A DNA stretch of 64,000 nucleotides, taken from assembly GCA_018383195.1 (NCBI GenBank), contig JAGZOP010000001.1:1-64000 (forward strand), written 5' to 3'. The notes below the pieces were generated by a model that saw nothing but the letters and a program-made list of their open reading frames with translations, had not been told where the DNA came from and did no database searches. This stretch comes from Clostridiaceae bacterium (GTDB lineage Bacteria > Bacillota > Clostridia > Oscillospirales > Butyricicoccaceae). Made by a program: the position numbers and the translations under genes. Positions 6,555-14,420 of the stretch are shown here, piece after piece (positions within the stretch are counted from its first letter, which is position 1; every line of letters begins with the position of its first letter).

Positions 6555-7646
6555 TTACTTGTTCTCCTCAGCGAACTTCTTCATAAAGTCGATGAGCTTT
6601 TCCACACCTTCTACCGGCATTGCGTTGTAGATGGATGCGCGCATGCCGCCGACTGAGCGATGCCCCTTAAGGTTCGACATACCTGCCGCCATGGACTCCT
6701 TCGCAAACTTGGCGTCCAGCTCCGCGTCGCCTGTACGGAAGGTCACGTTCATGTGCGAACGGCTTTCCTTCTCGGCAACCGCCTGATAGAAATCCTGCGA
6801 ATCCAGATAATCATACAGCATGGACGAGCGCTTTTCTGCAAGCTTCTGCATTGCCTTCAGACCGCCCTGCTCTTCGACCCATGCGAGCACCAGACCGAGG
6901 ATGTAAATGCCATACGTCGGGGGCGTGTTGTACATGCTGTCCTTTTCCGCCATCAGCTTCCAGTCAAGGATGGTCGGATACTTCTCGGTCGGGTAAGATC
7001 CGAGCAGATCCTCGCGCACAATCACAACCGTAACGCCAGCAGGACCCATGTTCTTCTGCGCGCCTGCGTAGATGACGCCGTACTTGGAAACGTCCACCGG
7101 CTTGGTCAGGATATTCGAGGACATATCGGCAACCAGCGGCACGCCTGCCGGGGTTTCCGGGTCATAGTGAAACTCGGTGCCGTAAATGGTATTGTTCGCG
7201 CAGATGTAGAAATAATCCGCATCCGGACGGATGTCCAGTTCGTCCTGGCGGGGCACGCGGTCAAAGTTTGTTTCCTTCGAGGAGAACGCCTCATGGATGT
7301 CGCCAAACTTCTTCGCTTCCTTGCATGCATTGTTTGCAAAGTTGCCCGTCACGGCATAATCCGCCTTGCCGGTCTTCATCAGATTCATCGGAATTGCTGC
7401 AAACTGCAGGGTTGCACCGCCCTGCAAAAACAAAACCTTGTAGTTATCCGGAATCTCCATCACACGACGCAGCGCGGCCTCGGTATCCTTAATAATCGTG
7501 TCATAGACCTTTGAGCGATGGCTCATCTCCATGACTGACATACCGGAACCGTGGTAGTTGGTCATTTCTGAAGCTGCGGTTTCCAGAACGGAAAGCGGGA
7601 GCATGGACGGGCCTGCGGAAAAGTTATAAATTCTGGTTTCTGACAT
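6555..7646 (-). CDS. serC: Phosphoserine aminotransferase
   Basis: A 363-residue class V PLP aminotransferase converting 3-phosphohydroxypyruvate plus glutamate to phosphoserine. It begins RIYNFSAGPSMLPLSVLE, the standard SerC N-terminus. The PLP lysine is in IYAGAQKNMGPAGV near residue 195, and GHRSVGGMRASIYNAMP near the C-terminus is the phosphate/substrate-binding signature. Length matches the family. The gene is first in a serC-serA operon with its promoter at 7777-7805, back to back with the promoter of the divergent queG-like gene. A dedicated phosphoserine phosphatase is not in the window. Confidence 0.96.
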   Translation of the reverse strand: MSETRIYNFSAGPSMLPLSVLETAASEMTNYHGSGMSVMEMSHRSKVYDTIIKDTEAALRRVMEIPDNYKVLFLQGGATLQFAAIPMNLMKTGKADYAVTGNFANNACKEAKKFGDIHEAFSSKETNFDRVPRQDELDIRPDADYFYICANNTIYGTEFHYDPETPAGVPLVADMSSNILTKPVDVSKYGVIYAGAQKNMGPAGVTVVIVREDLLGSYPTEKYPTILDWKLMAEKDSMYNTPPTYGIYILGLVLAWVEEQGGLKAMQKLAEKRSSMLYDYLDSQDFYQAVAEKESRSHMNVTFRTGDAELDAKFAKESMAAGMSNLKGHRSVGGMRASIYNAMPVEGVEKLIDFMKKFAEENK

Positions 7647-7776
7647 CTTTCAAGTTACCTGCCTTTCAGTTTCGACACATATAAAAGCCTGTTTTGCATA
7701 AGCAAACTCCGAAAAATATGCGATTCGCGTATTTTTCTGCAAATAAAACTATGCGCCGTGTCAAAATACAAATACT

Positions 7777-7805
7777 ATTATAGTCCTGCTTTCACGCTTT
7801 AACAA
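7777..7805 (-). promoter_or_regulatory. Promoter of serC-serA
   Basis: On the minus strand TTGTTA is followed after 17 bases by TATAAT, giving a leader of about 120 bases before serC. The leader contains an AT-rich imperfect hairpin near 7715-7740 but no recognisable T-box or riboswitch. Confidence 0.75.
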
Positions 7806-7807
7806 GG

Positions 7808-7836
7808 TTCACAGCGCATTTTCATTATGGTATAAT
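7808..7836 (+). promoter_or_regulatory. Promoter of the queG-like operon
   Basis: TTCACA and TATAAT are 17 bases apart on the plus strand. The -35 box is only two bases from the -35 box of the serC promoter, so the two divergent promoters are back to back. Confidence 0.7.
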
Positions 7837-7868
7837 GAATAAAAAAACTTTGGAGATTGCAGAATTTG

Positions 7869-8735
7869 ATGAACATTCTTGATAGTTTGTGCGCACTGGA
7901 CGGAATTTCTGCCGCAGGTGTCTGCGAGCTTTGCCGGATTACACCGGTTTTGGACGAATCCAGACGCGCATGGGTTGCGCGGCTCGTCCCCGATGCATCC
8001 ACGGTCTTTGTCGCACTTTTCCCGTACTTCGCAGGAAATTCCGACGGGAACCTCTCCCTATATGCACGCGGACGCGATTATCACGCGGTCATCCGTGATA
8101 CGCTTGCGCCCTTTGCCGCGCGGCTGGAACAGGACTGCGGCTGCCGCGCCGTGCCGCTCGCGGACGATTCCCCGCTGCCTGAGGTGCGCGCCGCACGGCT
8201 CGCAGGCGTGGGGCGCATTGGAGAAAACGGTCTGATTTTTGATCCCACCTATGGTTCCTATGTCTTTATCGGCACCATTCTGACCGACCTGCCGTTCTCC
8301 CCCACACCTGCGGTTCATCGCTGCGGTGTCAGTATCCCGCCCTCCGATACCGTCATTGACTGCGCCCACTGCGGCGCATGCCGCCGGGTCTGCCCGCTCG
8401 GAGCGCTCGGGGAGCATGGTCTGATAGACGAAAGCCGCTGCCTGTCGGCGCTCACTCAGCGAGGCGGCGCACTCTCTCCCGCCGAAGCCGAAGCCGTGCG
8501 GCAGCACCCGCTTATCTGGGGCTGCGATCTGTGTCAGCAGGTCTGCCCGCAGAACCGACACGCACACCTGAGTGACAATCCCGCCTTTCGGGAAAACCTG
8601 CTTCCTACACTGAATACCGGCGCGTTGGAAGGTTTGACCCGCCGAGAATTTTCCGAAAAATATCCGGGTCGCGCGTTCACTTGGCGCGGTCCTGCGCCGC
8701 TGCGCCGCAATCTCAATCTAAAAGAGGAGTCTTAA
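7869..8735 (+). CDS. queG: QueG-like epoxyqueuosine reductase (short form)
   Basis: A 288-residue iron-sulfur protein of the QueG family, which reduces epoxyqueuosine to queuosine in tRNA using a corrinoid cofactor. A DUF1730-type N-terminal region precedes two ferredoxin-like cluster motifs, CAHCGACRRVCPLGA near residue 170 and CDLCQQVCPQN near residue 220. The HEAT-repeat C-terminal domain of E. coli QueG is absent, so the protein is about 90 residues shorter; short forms are common in Clostridia and their exact substrate is less certain. GGAG lies 13 bases before the ATG and 10 before an in-frame TTG at 7866, which is an alternative start. First gene of a five-gene unit. Confidence 0.75.
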   Translation: MNILDSLCALDGISAAGVCELCRITPVLDESRRAWVARLVPDASTVFVALFPYFAGNSDGNLSLYARGRDYHAVIRDTLAPFAARLEQDCGCRAVPLADDSPLPEVRAARLAGVGRIGENGLIFDPTYGSYVFIGTILTDLPFSPTPAVHRCGVSIPPSDTVIDCAHCGACRRVCPLGALGEHGLIDESRCLSALTQRGGALSPAEAEAVRQHPLIWGCDLCQQVCPQNRHAHLSDNPAFRENLLPTLNTGALEGLTRREFSEKYPGRAFTWRGPAPLRRNLNLKEES

Positions 8736-8736
8736 T

Positions 8737-10104
8737 ATGCCAACCCCGCTTTATACTGCGCTGCAAACTCTTGCCGCACAGCACACCGCCCGTTTCCACA
8801 TGCCCGGTCACAAGGGACAGCCCCATTTCCCTGGGTTTGATGACATCTTTTCCATCGATTTCACCGAAATCTACGGCACCGGAAACCTCTACGAAGCCGA
8901 AGGACCGATTCGTGAAGCCGAAGTGCTCGCTGCGCAGTATTTCCATGCTGCGGACTGTCACTTTTTGACCGGCGGCTCCTCGCAGGGCGTGATCGCCATG
9001 CTGGGCGCGGTCTGCGGTGACGGTGGGCACGTGCTGCTCGACCGCACCTGCCACAAAAGCGCAATGCATGCCGCAGCACTGTTCGACCTCACGCCGCATT
9101 TCCTGTTCCCCGTTTTTCTTCCCTACGCCGGATGCGGCGGCATGCTCGACCTGTCCGCCGTAGAAGCATCCTTACAGGAACACCCAGAAGCCGCCGCACT
9201 CATGGTCGTTTCTCCGAACTATTACGGTGTGATGCAGCCAATCCGCGAACTTGCCGCCCTGTGCCATCGCTATGGAAAAAAACTAATTGTGGACGCCGCC
9301 CACGGCGCGCATTTGGACGCTGTCGGCTGCCCAAACCCAGTTGCCTTGGGCGCAGATGCTGCGGTCGTGAGTGCGCACAAAACTCTCCCCGCACTTGGAC
9401 AAGGTGCGTATCTACTGTGCGGTGCGGATATCGACGCGGACACGCTGCGCCGCCACGAGGCCATGTGCGGCACCTCCAGCCCCTCTTATCCTATCATGGC
9501 GTCGCTCGACCTTGCGCGCGAATATTTGGAAACCCACGCGGACGAATATGCCACTGCCGTGCGGCGGGTGGCGCGGCTGCGCCGCAAATATGATGGCACA
9601 GCCGGTCTGCGCGCTCTTACCGGTGCAGACGCGCCGCTCGACCCACTGCGTCTGACCATCTCCTGCGCAAATGGTTTGGAGCTCTCCGATACACTCTATG
9701 CACGATTCGGCGTGGCATGCGAAATGGCAGACCATCACAACATTGTGTGCATCGTCACCCCTGCCGACCTTACGGAAAATCTTTCCCGTCTGGAAGCTGC
9801 ACTCGACGCCTGCGCGCCCGGCACACTGCTCACGCCCTCCGTTTTTGCTGCGCCGCCTGCAAGCGTGCGCGGTTGTTCGGTACGCCATGCACTGCTTTCT
9901 CCCGGCTCCCCGTTTCCGTTTTCCGAAGCGGTCGGCAGTGTCTGCGCCCGTCCCGTGACGCCTTATCCGCCCGGAATCCCGCTGCTGTGGCCTGGTGAGG
10001 AAATCCTAGCGAAACACATTGAATTTTTGACCGAGCGATGCTATAATACTGTCAGCGAAGTTATTGTATGCGCAAAACCATCACACAGGAGGAAACCTCT
10101 ATGA
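8737..10104 (+). CDS. Orn/Lys/Arg decarboxylase-family PLP enzyme
   Basis: A 455-residue fold-type I PLP enzyme of the basic amino-acid decarboxylase family (SpeA/Cad/YaaO-like). It begins with the typical RFHMPGHKGQPHF. DAAHGAHLD supplies the aspartate that binds the PLP ring nitrogen and VVSAHKTLPALGQGA the Schiff-base lysine (about residue 210). PYPPGIPLLWPGE near the C-terminus is the family's C-terminal signature. The protein lacks the N-terminal wing domain of the large inducible decarboxylases, as in Bacillus SpeA/YaaO. The substrate (arginine, lysine or ornithine) cannot be told. In Bacillus relatives the gene also lies beside tmk, darA and holB; here tmk is missing. AGAGGAG precedes the start. 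Confidence 0.85.
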   Translation: MPTPLYTALQTLAAQHTARFHMPGHKGQPHFPGFDDIFSIDFTEIYGTGNLYEAEGPIREAEVLAAQYFHAADCHFLTGGSSQGVIAMLGAVCGDGGHVLLDRTCHKSAMHAAALFDLTPHFLFPVFLPYAGCGGMLDLSAVEASLQEHPEAAALMVVSPNYYGVMQPIRELAALCHRYGKKLIVDAAHGAHLDAVGCPNPVALGADAAVVSAHKTLPALGQGAYLLCGADIDADTLRRHEAMCGTSSPSYPIMASLDLAREYLETHADEYATAVRRVARLRRKYDGTAGLRALTGADAPLDPLRLTISCANGLELSDTLYARFGVACEMADHHNIVCIVTPADLTENLSRLEAALDACAPGTLLTPSVFAAPPASVRGCSVRHALLSPGSPFPFSEAVGSVCARPVTPYPPGIPLLWPGEEILAKHIEFLTERCYNTVSEVIVCAKPSHRRKPL

Positions 10105-10424
10105 AAATGCTGCTTGCCATCGTCAATTACGACGATTCCCGCAATGTTATGAGCAACCTGATGAAAGCCGGTTTCTCGATCACCAAACTGGCAAGTACGG
10201 GCGGTTTCCTGCGCGCCGGAAACGTGACCATCCTGATCGGTCTGGAGGATACCCAGCTTGATGCAGCCATTGACATCATCCGCAAGTATTCCACCACCCG
10301 CCGGCAGGTGATTCCCACCACGACCGAGCTTGGGATGCTGGCTGCGCCCGCTGTCCCCGTCGAGGTTTCGGTCGGCGGCGCGACCGTATTCGTGCTCAAT
10401 GTAGAGCGGTTTGAAAAAGTCTGA
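10101..10424 (+). CDS. darA: Cyclic-di-AMP receptor protein DarA (PstA)
   Basis: A 107-residue PII-like protein that binds cyclic-di-AMP. It starts MKMLLAIVNYDDSRNVMSN, matching the family; the stretch ASTGGFLRAGNVTILIGLED contributes to the nucleotide pocket and the T-loop region follows. AGGAGG stands eight bases before the chosen ATG. The start codon overlaps the stop of the decarboxylase gene (ATGA), and the stop overlaps the holB start (TGATG), showing translational coupling. No diadenylate cyclase is present in the window. The physiological target of the protein is generally unknown. Confidence 0.9.
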   Translation: MKMLLAIVNYDDSRNVMSNLMKAGFSITKLASTGGFLRAGNVTILIGLEDTQLDAAIDIIRKYSTTRRQVIPTTTELGMLAAPAVPVEVSVGGATVFVLNVERFEKV

Positions 10425-11302
10425 TGCGCGGTTTCGATACAATCCCGGGCAATGAAGCGGTTAAAGACAGCCTGCGCGCGGCACTCAGCAGCCGATTTCC
10501 GCAGGCTGTTCTGCTGACCGGTCCCACCGGAAGCGGCAAAATGGAGCTGGCGCGCACGCTTGCCGCCGCGCTCCTATGTACCGGCGAGGGAGACCGTCCG
10601 TGCGGACGCTGCGTCTCCTGCCACAAGCTGCAAAATGACGCCCACCCCGATCTTGATATCATCGACGAGGGCGAAAGCGATCTGCCGGTTTCTCTGGCGC
10701 GGGAACTGCGGCAAAAAGTCTGCATCCTGCCCAATGACGGCGACCGCCGCGTTGTCATCCTGCGGCACGCACATAAGCTGAACGTACCGGCACAAAATGC
10801 GCTGCTCAAAGTGCTCGAAGAGCCGCCGCGCTATGCATTTTTCATTCTGACAAGCGAACAGCCCGGCGCAGTGCTTGAAACCATCCGTTCCCGCTGCACA
10901 CGCTATCAGCTTGCGCCTCCGCAGGAAGCGGGCAGCAATCAGGAAACATGGATTCCAAGCATCACACCCTTTGTGCAGGCACTCGCGGATGCGGATGAAT
11001 ACCGCATGCTGCTTGCCGCAATGGGGCTTGAAAAGCTGCAAAAGGCGGATTTTAAAGCGGTACTCGGTGCGTTCCAGTCTGCACTGCGCGACGCAATTTT
11101 TTGTGCAAATACGCTGAATGGACGCATTGTCCCTGCGCTTACCTCAGAGACTGCGCGTCTGGCTGTGCGTGTGGACAGCCAGCGCCTGCTGAAGCTCTAC
11201 GACTTCGTTTCCAATCTGTCCGCCCGCACCGAAATCAACGCGGCGGCAGCCATCCAATGCGCCGGTCTCGCTGCCGGAGCCTATCAAATCTGTTATCTGT
11301 GA
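10424..11302 (+). CDS. holB: DNA polymerase III delta-prime subunit
   Basis: A 292-residue clamp-loader AAA+ protein. It contains the Walker A-like sequence GPTGSGKMELAR near residue 30, a zinc-binding cysteine cluster (CGRCVSCHKLQ) and the DEAD-box-like/sensor segment NALLKVLEEPPRYAFFILTS that is typical of delta-prime. The C-terminal collar domain is less conserved. It partners with DnaX (38.8-40.5 kb in this window) to load the beta clamp. The gene is translationally coupled to darA and is followed by ricT, a gene order shared with many Bacillota. Confidence 0.9.
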   Translation: MRGFDTIPGNEAVKDSLRAALSSRFPQAVLLTGPTGSGKMELARTLAAALLCTGEGDRPCGRCVSCHKLQNDAHPDLDIIDEGESDLPVSLARELRQKVCILPNDGDRRVVILRHAHKLNVPAQNALLKVLEEPPRYAFFILTSEQPGAVLETIRSRCTRYQLAPPQEAGSNQETWIPSITPFVQALADADEYRMLLAAMGLEKLQKADFKAVLGAFQSALRDAIFCANTLNGRIVPALTSETARLAVRVDSQRLLKLYDFVSNLSARTEINAAAAIQCAGLAAGAYQICYL

Positions 11303-11325
11303 ATTCCGTTCAGGAGGATCTTCCA

Positions 11326-12375
11326 TTGACAAATATTATTGGCGTCCGCTTTAAAAAAGTGGGCAAGGTCTATTATTTTGACCCGCAGGGATTGACCGTA
11401 AAACCCGGCGAACATGTCATCGTCGAAACTGCACGCGGTGTAGAATGCGGTGAATGCGCACTGGGCAACAGCGAAGTCAACGACAGCGAAGTGGTCAAAC
11501 CCCTCAAAAAAGTCATCCGCATTGCCACCGAAACCGATCTTCAGGTCGCACGCGGCAATGAACAGCAGGCACGTGAGGCATACGACATCTGCAAAAAGAA
11601 AATCGCTGAACACGGTCTGGATATGAATCTGGTTTCCGTTGAGTGCACCTTTGACCTCAACAAGATTCTGTTCTACTTTACCGCAGACGGCCGCGTGGAT
11701 TTCCGCGGTTTGGTCAAGGATCTCGCTTCGGTGTTCCGCACCCGCATTGAACTGCGTCAAATCGGTGTACGCGATGAAGCCAAGATGATCGGCGGTCTGG
11801 GCATCTGCGGACGCGAACTGTGCTGCGCATCCTACCTCGAAGACTTTCAGCCTGTATCCATCAACATGGCGAAAGATCAGAACCTGTCTTTGAATCCATC
11901 CAAAATTTCGGGCACCTGCGGCCGCCTCATGTGCTGTCTCAAGTATGAATACGAGGGATACCACGAAATGCAGAAGACCACGCCCCGCGTGGAAAGTCTG
12001 GTCGAAACCCCGGAGGGACGCGGCACAGTCGTTTCCACGCAAATGCTGTGCGGCACCTGCAAGGTGCAGCTTGAAGATTCCGAGGATGCTCCCAAGACAT
12101 TCTGCTGTGCAGACTGCACCACCCTGCGCAGCGGACGCGCCAAGCGCAGTGCGCCGCAGCCTGAAAGCAAACCTGCTGAAAAATTCGATCATTCGGAAAA
12201 ACCGCGCCGGGAGCATTCCCCAAAGCCGGAACTCGACGAAACCGAGTTTGAGCCGCAGCCTGCGGAGGGCGCCGATGACGGCAAACCGCGCCGCCGCCGC
12301 AGAGGCGGCACACGCCGCCGCCATAAGCCGTCCGGAGAAAGCGGCGAGCAGATGCAGCACCGCGAATCCGAATAA
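11326..12375 (+). CDS. ricT: RicT/YaaT-like PSP1-domain protein with long basic tail
   Basis: A 349-residue PSP1-domain protein. In Bacillus RicT works with RicA and RicF in a complex with iron-sulfur clusters that promotes RNase Y activity, competence and sporulation. The start is a TTG with AGGAGG nine bases upstream (TNIIGVRFKKVGKVYYF). Cysteines that hold the cluster in RicT are visible in CGRELCCASYL and CGRLMCCLKYE. After about residue 265 comes an unusual low-complexity tail of roughly 85 residues, rich in Lys, Arg, Pro and Glu (with RRRRRGGTRRRH), which could bind RNA. ricA and ricF are not in this window. Last gene of the queG-ricT unit. Confidence 0.85.
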   Translation: MTNIIGVRFKKVGKVYYFDPQGLTVKPGEHVIVETARGVECGECALGNSEVNDSEVVKPLKKVIRIATETDLQVARGNEQQAREAYDICKKKIAEHGLDMNLVSVECTFDLNKILFYFTADGRVDFRGLVKDLASVFRTRIELRQIGVRDEAKMIGGLGICGRELCCASYLEDFQPVSINMAKDQNLSLNPSKISGTCGRLMCCLKYEYEGYHEMQKTTPRVESLVETPEGRGTVVSTQMLCGTCKVQLEDSEDAPKTFCCADCTTLRSGRAKRSAPQPESKPAEKFDHSEKPRREHSPKPELDETEFEPQPAEGADDGKPRRRRRGGTRRRHKPSGESGEQMQHRESE

Positions 12376-12417
12376 CCCTGCTTCACCGCATTTGCTGCGC
12401 AGCTGTACTTTTACGAT

Positions 12418-12471
12418 GAAAGGCCAACCGCCCGGAGAATCCCAAAATGCTTCCGGGTTGTTGGTCTTTTC
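12418..12471 (+). terminator. Terminator of the ricT operon
   Basis: A long hairpin (AAAGGCCAAC...CCCGGAG with CTTCCGGG...TTGGTCTTT) ends in four T on the plus strand, 43 bases after the ricT stop codon. Confidence 0.75.
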
Positions 12472-12509
12472 CTGTTCTTGCCGCCCAGAAACAGACCGCC
12501 GCATTTTTC

Positions 12510-12538
12510 TTGTCTCTTTCTGGCGTGTGCGTTATAAT
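12510..12538 (+). promoter_or_regulatory. Promoter of rlmA
   Basis: TTGTCT and TATAAT separated by 17 bases, with an AGGAG RBS 25 bases further on. Confidence 0.75.
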
Positions 12539-12572
12539 CATACAATCATCAAGCACTTGAAAGGAGTTTTCC

Positions 12573-13406
12573 ATGAACAGCCTGTTTACCTGTCCGGTGT
12601 GTGGGCAGCCGCTTACGCGGGGTGCTTCTGCATACCGCTGTCCCGCCAATCACTGCTTTGATCTTGCCGCAGCCGGATACACTTATCTGCTGCCCGCAGG
12701 CGGCAAACATGCCAAACTGCCCGGGGACAGTAAAGAAATGGCCGCCGCACGCAACCGCTTCCTATCTGCCGGATATTACGCCCCGCTCGCAGACAAACTG
12801 GCGGCGCTGTGTATAAGCCGCACAGGTCCCGCTCCCTGCATCCTAGACGCCGGCTGCGGCGAGGGATACTATACCGCCCGCATTTTTGACGCGCTTACGG
12901 GCGCAGGGAAATCTCCCCAGGTTGCAGGCATCGACATCTCCAAAAGCTGCCTGCGCTGGGCGGCAAAACGAGAAAAAGGCATTGAATTTGCGGTCGCTTC
13001 TTCCTACCATCTCCCGATCGCATCCGGGAGTATTGATTTGCTTATCAACTGCTTTTCCCCGCTCTGCCTCGAAGAATTTTCCCGCGTACTCAAGCCGGGC
13101 GGCCGGTTTCTCTATGTTGTTCCCGGCGCAAAGCATCTGTGGGAACTCAAGCAGGTGCTGTATGAAACCCCATACCAAAACGAAGAAAAGCGCTCTGATT
13201 ATGCAGGATTTCAATATGAAACGGTCGAATCTGTGGATGCACGCATTCATCTCCCTTCGCAGGACGCTGTCTTCAGCCTGTTCCAGATGACCCCGTATTT
13301 CTGGAAAACTCCGAAAGCGGGTAGCGCGCGGCTTGCCGCATTGGATTCCCTCGATACCACAATTTCTTTTCAGGTTCATGTATTCCGCAAAACCGGAAGC
13401 GCGTAA
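12573..13406 (+). CDS. rlmA: RlmA-family 23S rRNA (guanine-N1) methyltransferase
   Basis: A 277-residue SAM-dependent methyltransferase of the RrmA/TlrB group, which methylates G745 or G748 in 23S rRNA and in some species confers macrolide resistance. A zinc finger opens the protein (CPVCGQPL, then CPANHCFD), followed by the linker AAGYTYLLPAGG. The SAM site is in ILDAGCGEGYYTARI near residue 90. The distinction between G745 (RlmAI) and G748 (TlrB) types cannot be made by eye. It has its own promoter and terminator. Confidence 0.85.
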   Translation: MNSLFTCPVCGQPLTRGASAYRCPANHCFDLAAAGYTYLLPAGGKHAKLPGDSKEMAAARNRFLSAGYYAPLADKLAALCISRTGPAPCILDAGCGEGYYTARIFDALTGAGKSPQVAGIDISKSCLRWAAKREKGIEFAVASSYHLPIASGSIDLLINCFSPLCLEEFSRVLKPGGRFLYVVPGAKHLWELKQVLYETPYQNEEKRSDYAGFQYETVESVDARIHLPSQDAVFSLFQMTPYFWKTPKAGSARLAALDSLDTTISFQVHVFRKTGSA

Positions 13407-13434
13407 AAAAAACACCGCTAATGCGGTGTTTTTT
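13407..13434 (+). terminator. Terminator of rlmA
   Basis: AACACCGC and GCGGTGTT pair around a four-base loop, flanked by A-rich and T-rich runs; it begins at the rlmA stop codon and may also act on the opposite strand. Confidence 0.8.
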
Positions 13435-13453
13435 ACCATTGGCGTTTTGCGCG

Positions 13454-13482
13454 AAAAAAGCCCGAATCTTCTCCGCGGGCTC
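13454..13482 (-). terminator. Terminator of the DUF6514 gene
   Basis: On the minus strand GAGCCCG pairs with CGGGCTT and is followed by six T. It lies about 90 bases beyond the DUF6514 stop; nothing else is recognised in that interval. Confidence 0.65.
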
Positions 13483-13570
13483 AAGATCTATGTTCTTTTC
13501 TCAAAAAATTCTGTCTGCAATTCCTCTTTTTCTCGAAATCTCCGCAGCAAATCAAAACGATGTATTTTTA

Positions 13571-13813
13571 TCAATTTCTCTTCCCTGTACATAGTTCTGA
13601 ACTCTCCGCCACAAAATCCTCCACCACATCCCGAAAATGCAGCAGCGATACCTCCATGCGGTTGAGCGTCTGTGCGAACCGCTCTGCCGCTGCGTGATCG
13701 GTTGTGATGTCTGGAATCTGTTCCACCAGATGCTCCCCCTCGTATGCCGCGATTCCGCTGCTGATGTTCCCCTCTTTTGCATCCGTCTCGCTGACTGCAA
13801 TATACTCCAACAT
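13571..13813 (-). CDS. DUF6514-like small protein
   Basis: An 80-residue soluble protein set to start at the ATG with AGGAGG six bases upstream. Its central IPDITTDHAAAERFAQTLNRMEV and following HFRDVVEDFV match the pattern of the clostridial DUF6514 family (ISTD...ERLV...HF.DVVEDFL). No catalytic motif, signal or membrane segment is visible. Function unknown. It stands alone between terminators. The name rests on motif memory, not on a search. Confidence 0.65.
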   Translation of the reverse strand: MLEYIAVSETDAKEGNISSGIAAYEGEHLVEQIPDITTDHAAAERFAQTLNRMEVSLLHFRDVVEDFVAESSELCTGKRN

Positions 13814-13948
13814 TGTTTCCCTCCTGAATCTATTTTTTATGGTGTGATTTGGTTTCTCATTCATCTTACACCGTACGCCTCAGAAAAGGTGTTGAAGTTT
13901 GTCGAATTTCTTATTTTTTTATATTGAAAGCTATCCAATATTTGCACA

Positions 13949-13992
13949 TCAAAAGACCATCCATGCAGTCACATTGCACAGATGGTCTTTTT
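13949..13992 (-). terminator. Terminator after the C_GCAxxG gene
   Basis: AAAGACCATC and GATGGTCTTT form a 10-bp stem with a large loop; T-runs on both sides allow bidirectional action. It is 12 bases after the stop codon. Confidence 0.75.
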
Positions 13993-14003
13993 CCTGTCTC
14001 TTT

Positions 14004-14408
14004 TTATTTCAGCAAATACGTTTCCACCAGACGTGCTGCATCTTCAATGCAGCCATCACATGAACGCAGTACGGTTCCGGTTTCTACGCCTTTCAGCTCA
14101 CGGCACAAGATGCTCTGGTTTTTCTCGCGGAATGCCGCAGACAATTCCCGATTGATCTTGTACGTTGCCGCCTTTGTCTTGCCCGGCTGCTCCAAACCGC
14201 CGCTGTTTTTCATACCAGCCAGCATGCATGCACCCGACAGCGCGCCGCAAATCTCCATCTGCCCCATCCCGAAGCCAAACGCCTCGCTGGCACGGTAAGC
14301 CGTTTCTTCATCCATGCCGAACAGATCGCAGTATGCGCAAACAATCGCCTGCGCACAGTTATACCCCTTGCGATGCAGTTCCAATGCCTTTGGGAATCTC
14401 GATTCCAT
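14004..14408 (-). CDS. C_GCAxxG_C_C family redox protein
   Basis: A 134-residue protein of the cysteine-rich C_GCAxxG_C_C family. The conserved cysteines appear in GYNCAQAIVCAYC (residues 15-27), CGALSGACM (near 54), SILCRELKG (near 99) and CDGCIEDAA (near 117). The family is widespread in anaerobes and is thought to be a redox or metal protein of unknown partner; some members sit with transport or selenium genes. Here it follows a peptidoglycan amidase by 12 bases, probably in one transcript, with no functional logic that I can see. No signal peptide. The start is at an ATG preceded by AAAGGAG. Confidence 0.85.
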   Translation of the reverse strand: MESRFPKALELHRKGYNCAQAIVCAYCDLFGMDEETAYRASEAFGFGMGQMEICGALSGACMLAGMKNSGGLEQPGKTKAATYKINRELSAAFREKNQSILCRELKGVETGTVLRSCDGCIEDAARLVETYLLK

Positions 14409-14420
14409 ATCTATTCTCCT

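Noticed and set aside
7647..7776. T-box or SAM-type riboswitch in the serC leader
   Set aside because: The conserved T-box sequence and other riboswitch cores are missing from the leader; only an AT-rich hairpin is present.
11293..12504. Open frame of 403 codons antisense to ricT
   Set aside because: Composition is biased (Phe/Ala-rich) and the opposite strand encodes a recognised protein with cysteine motifs.
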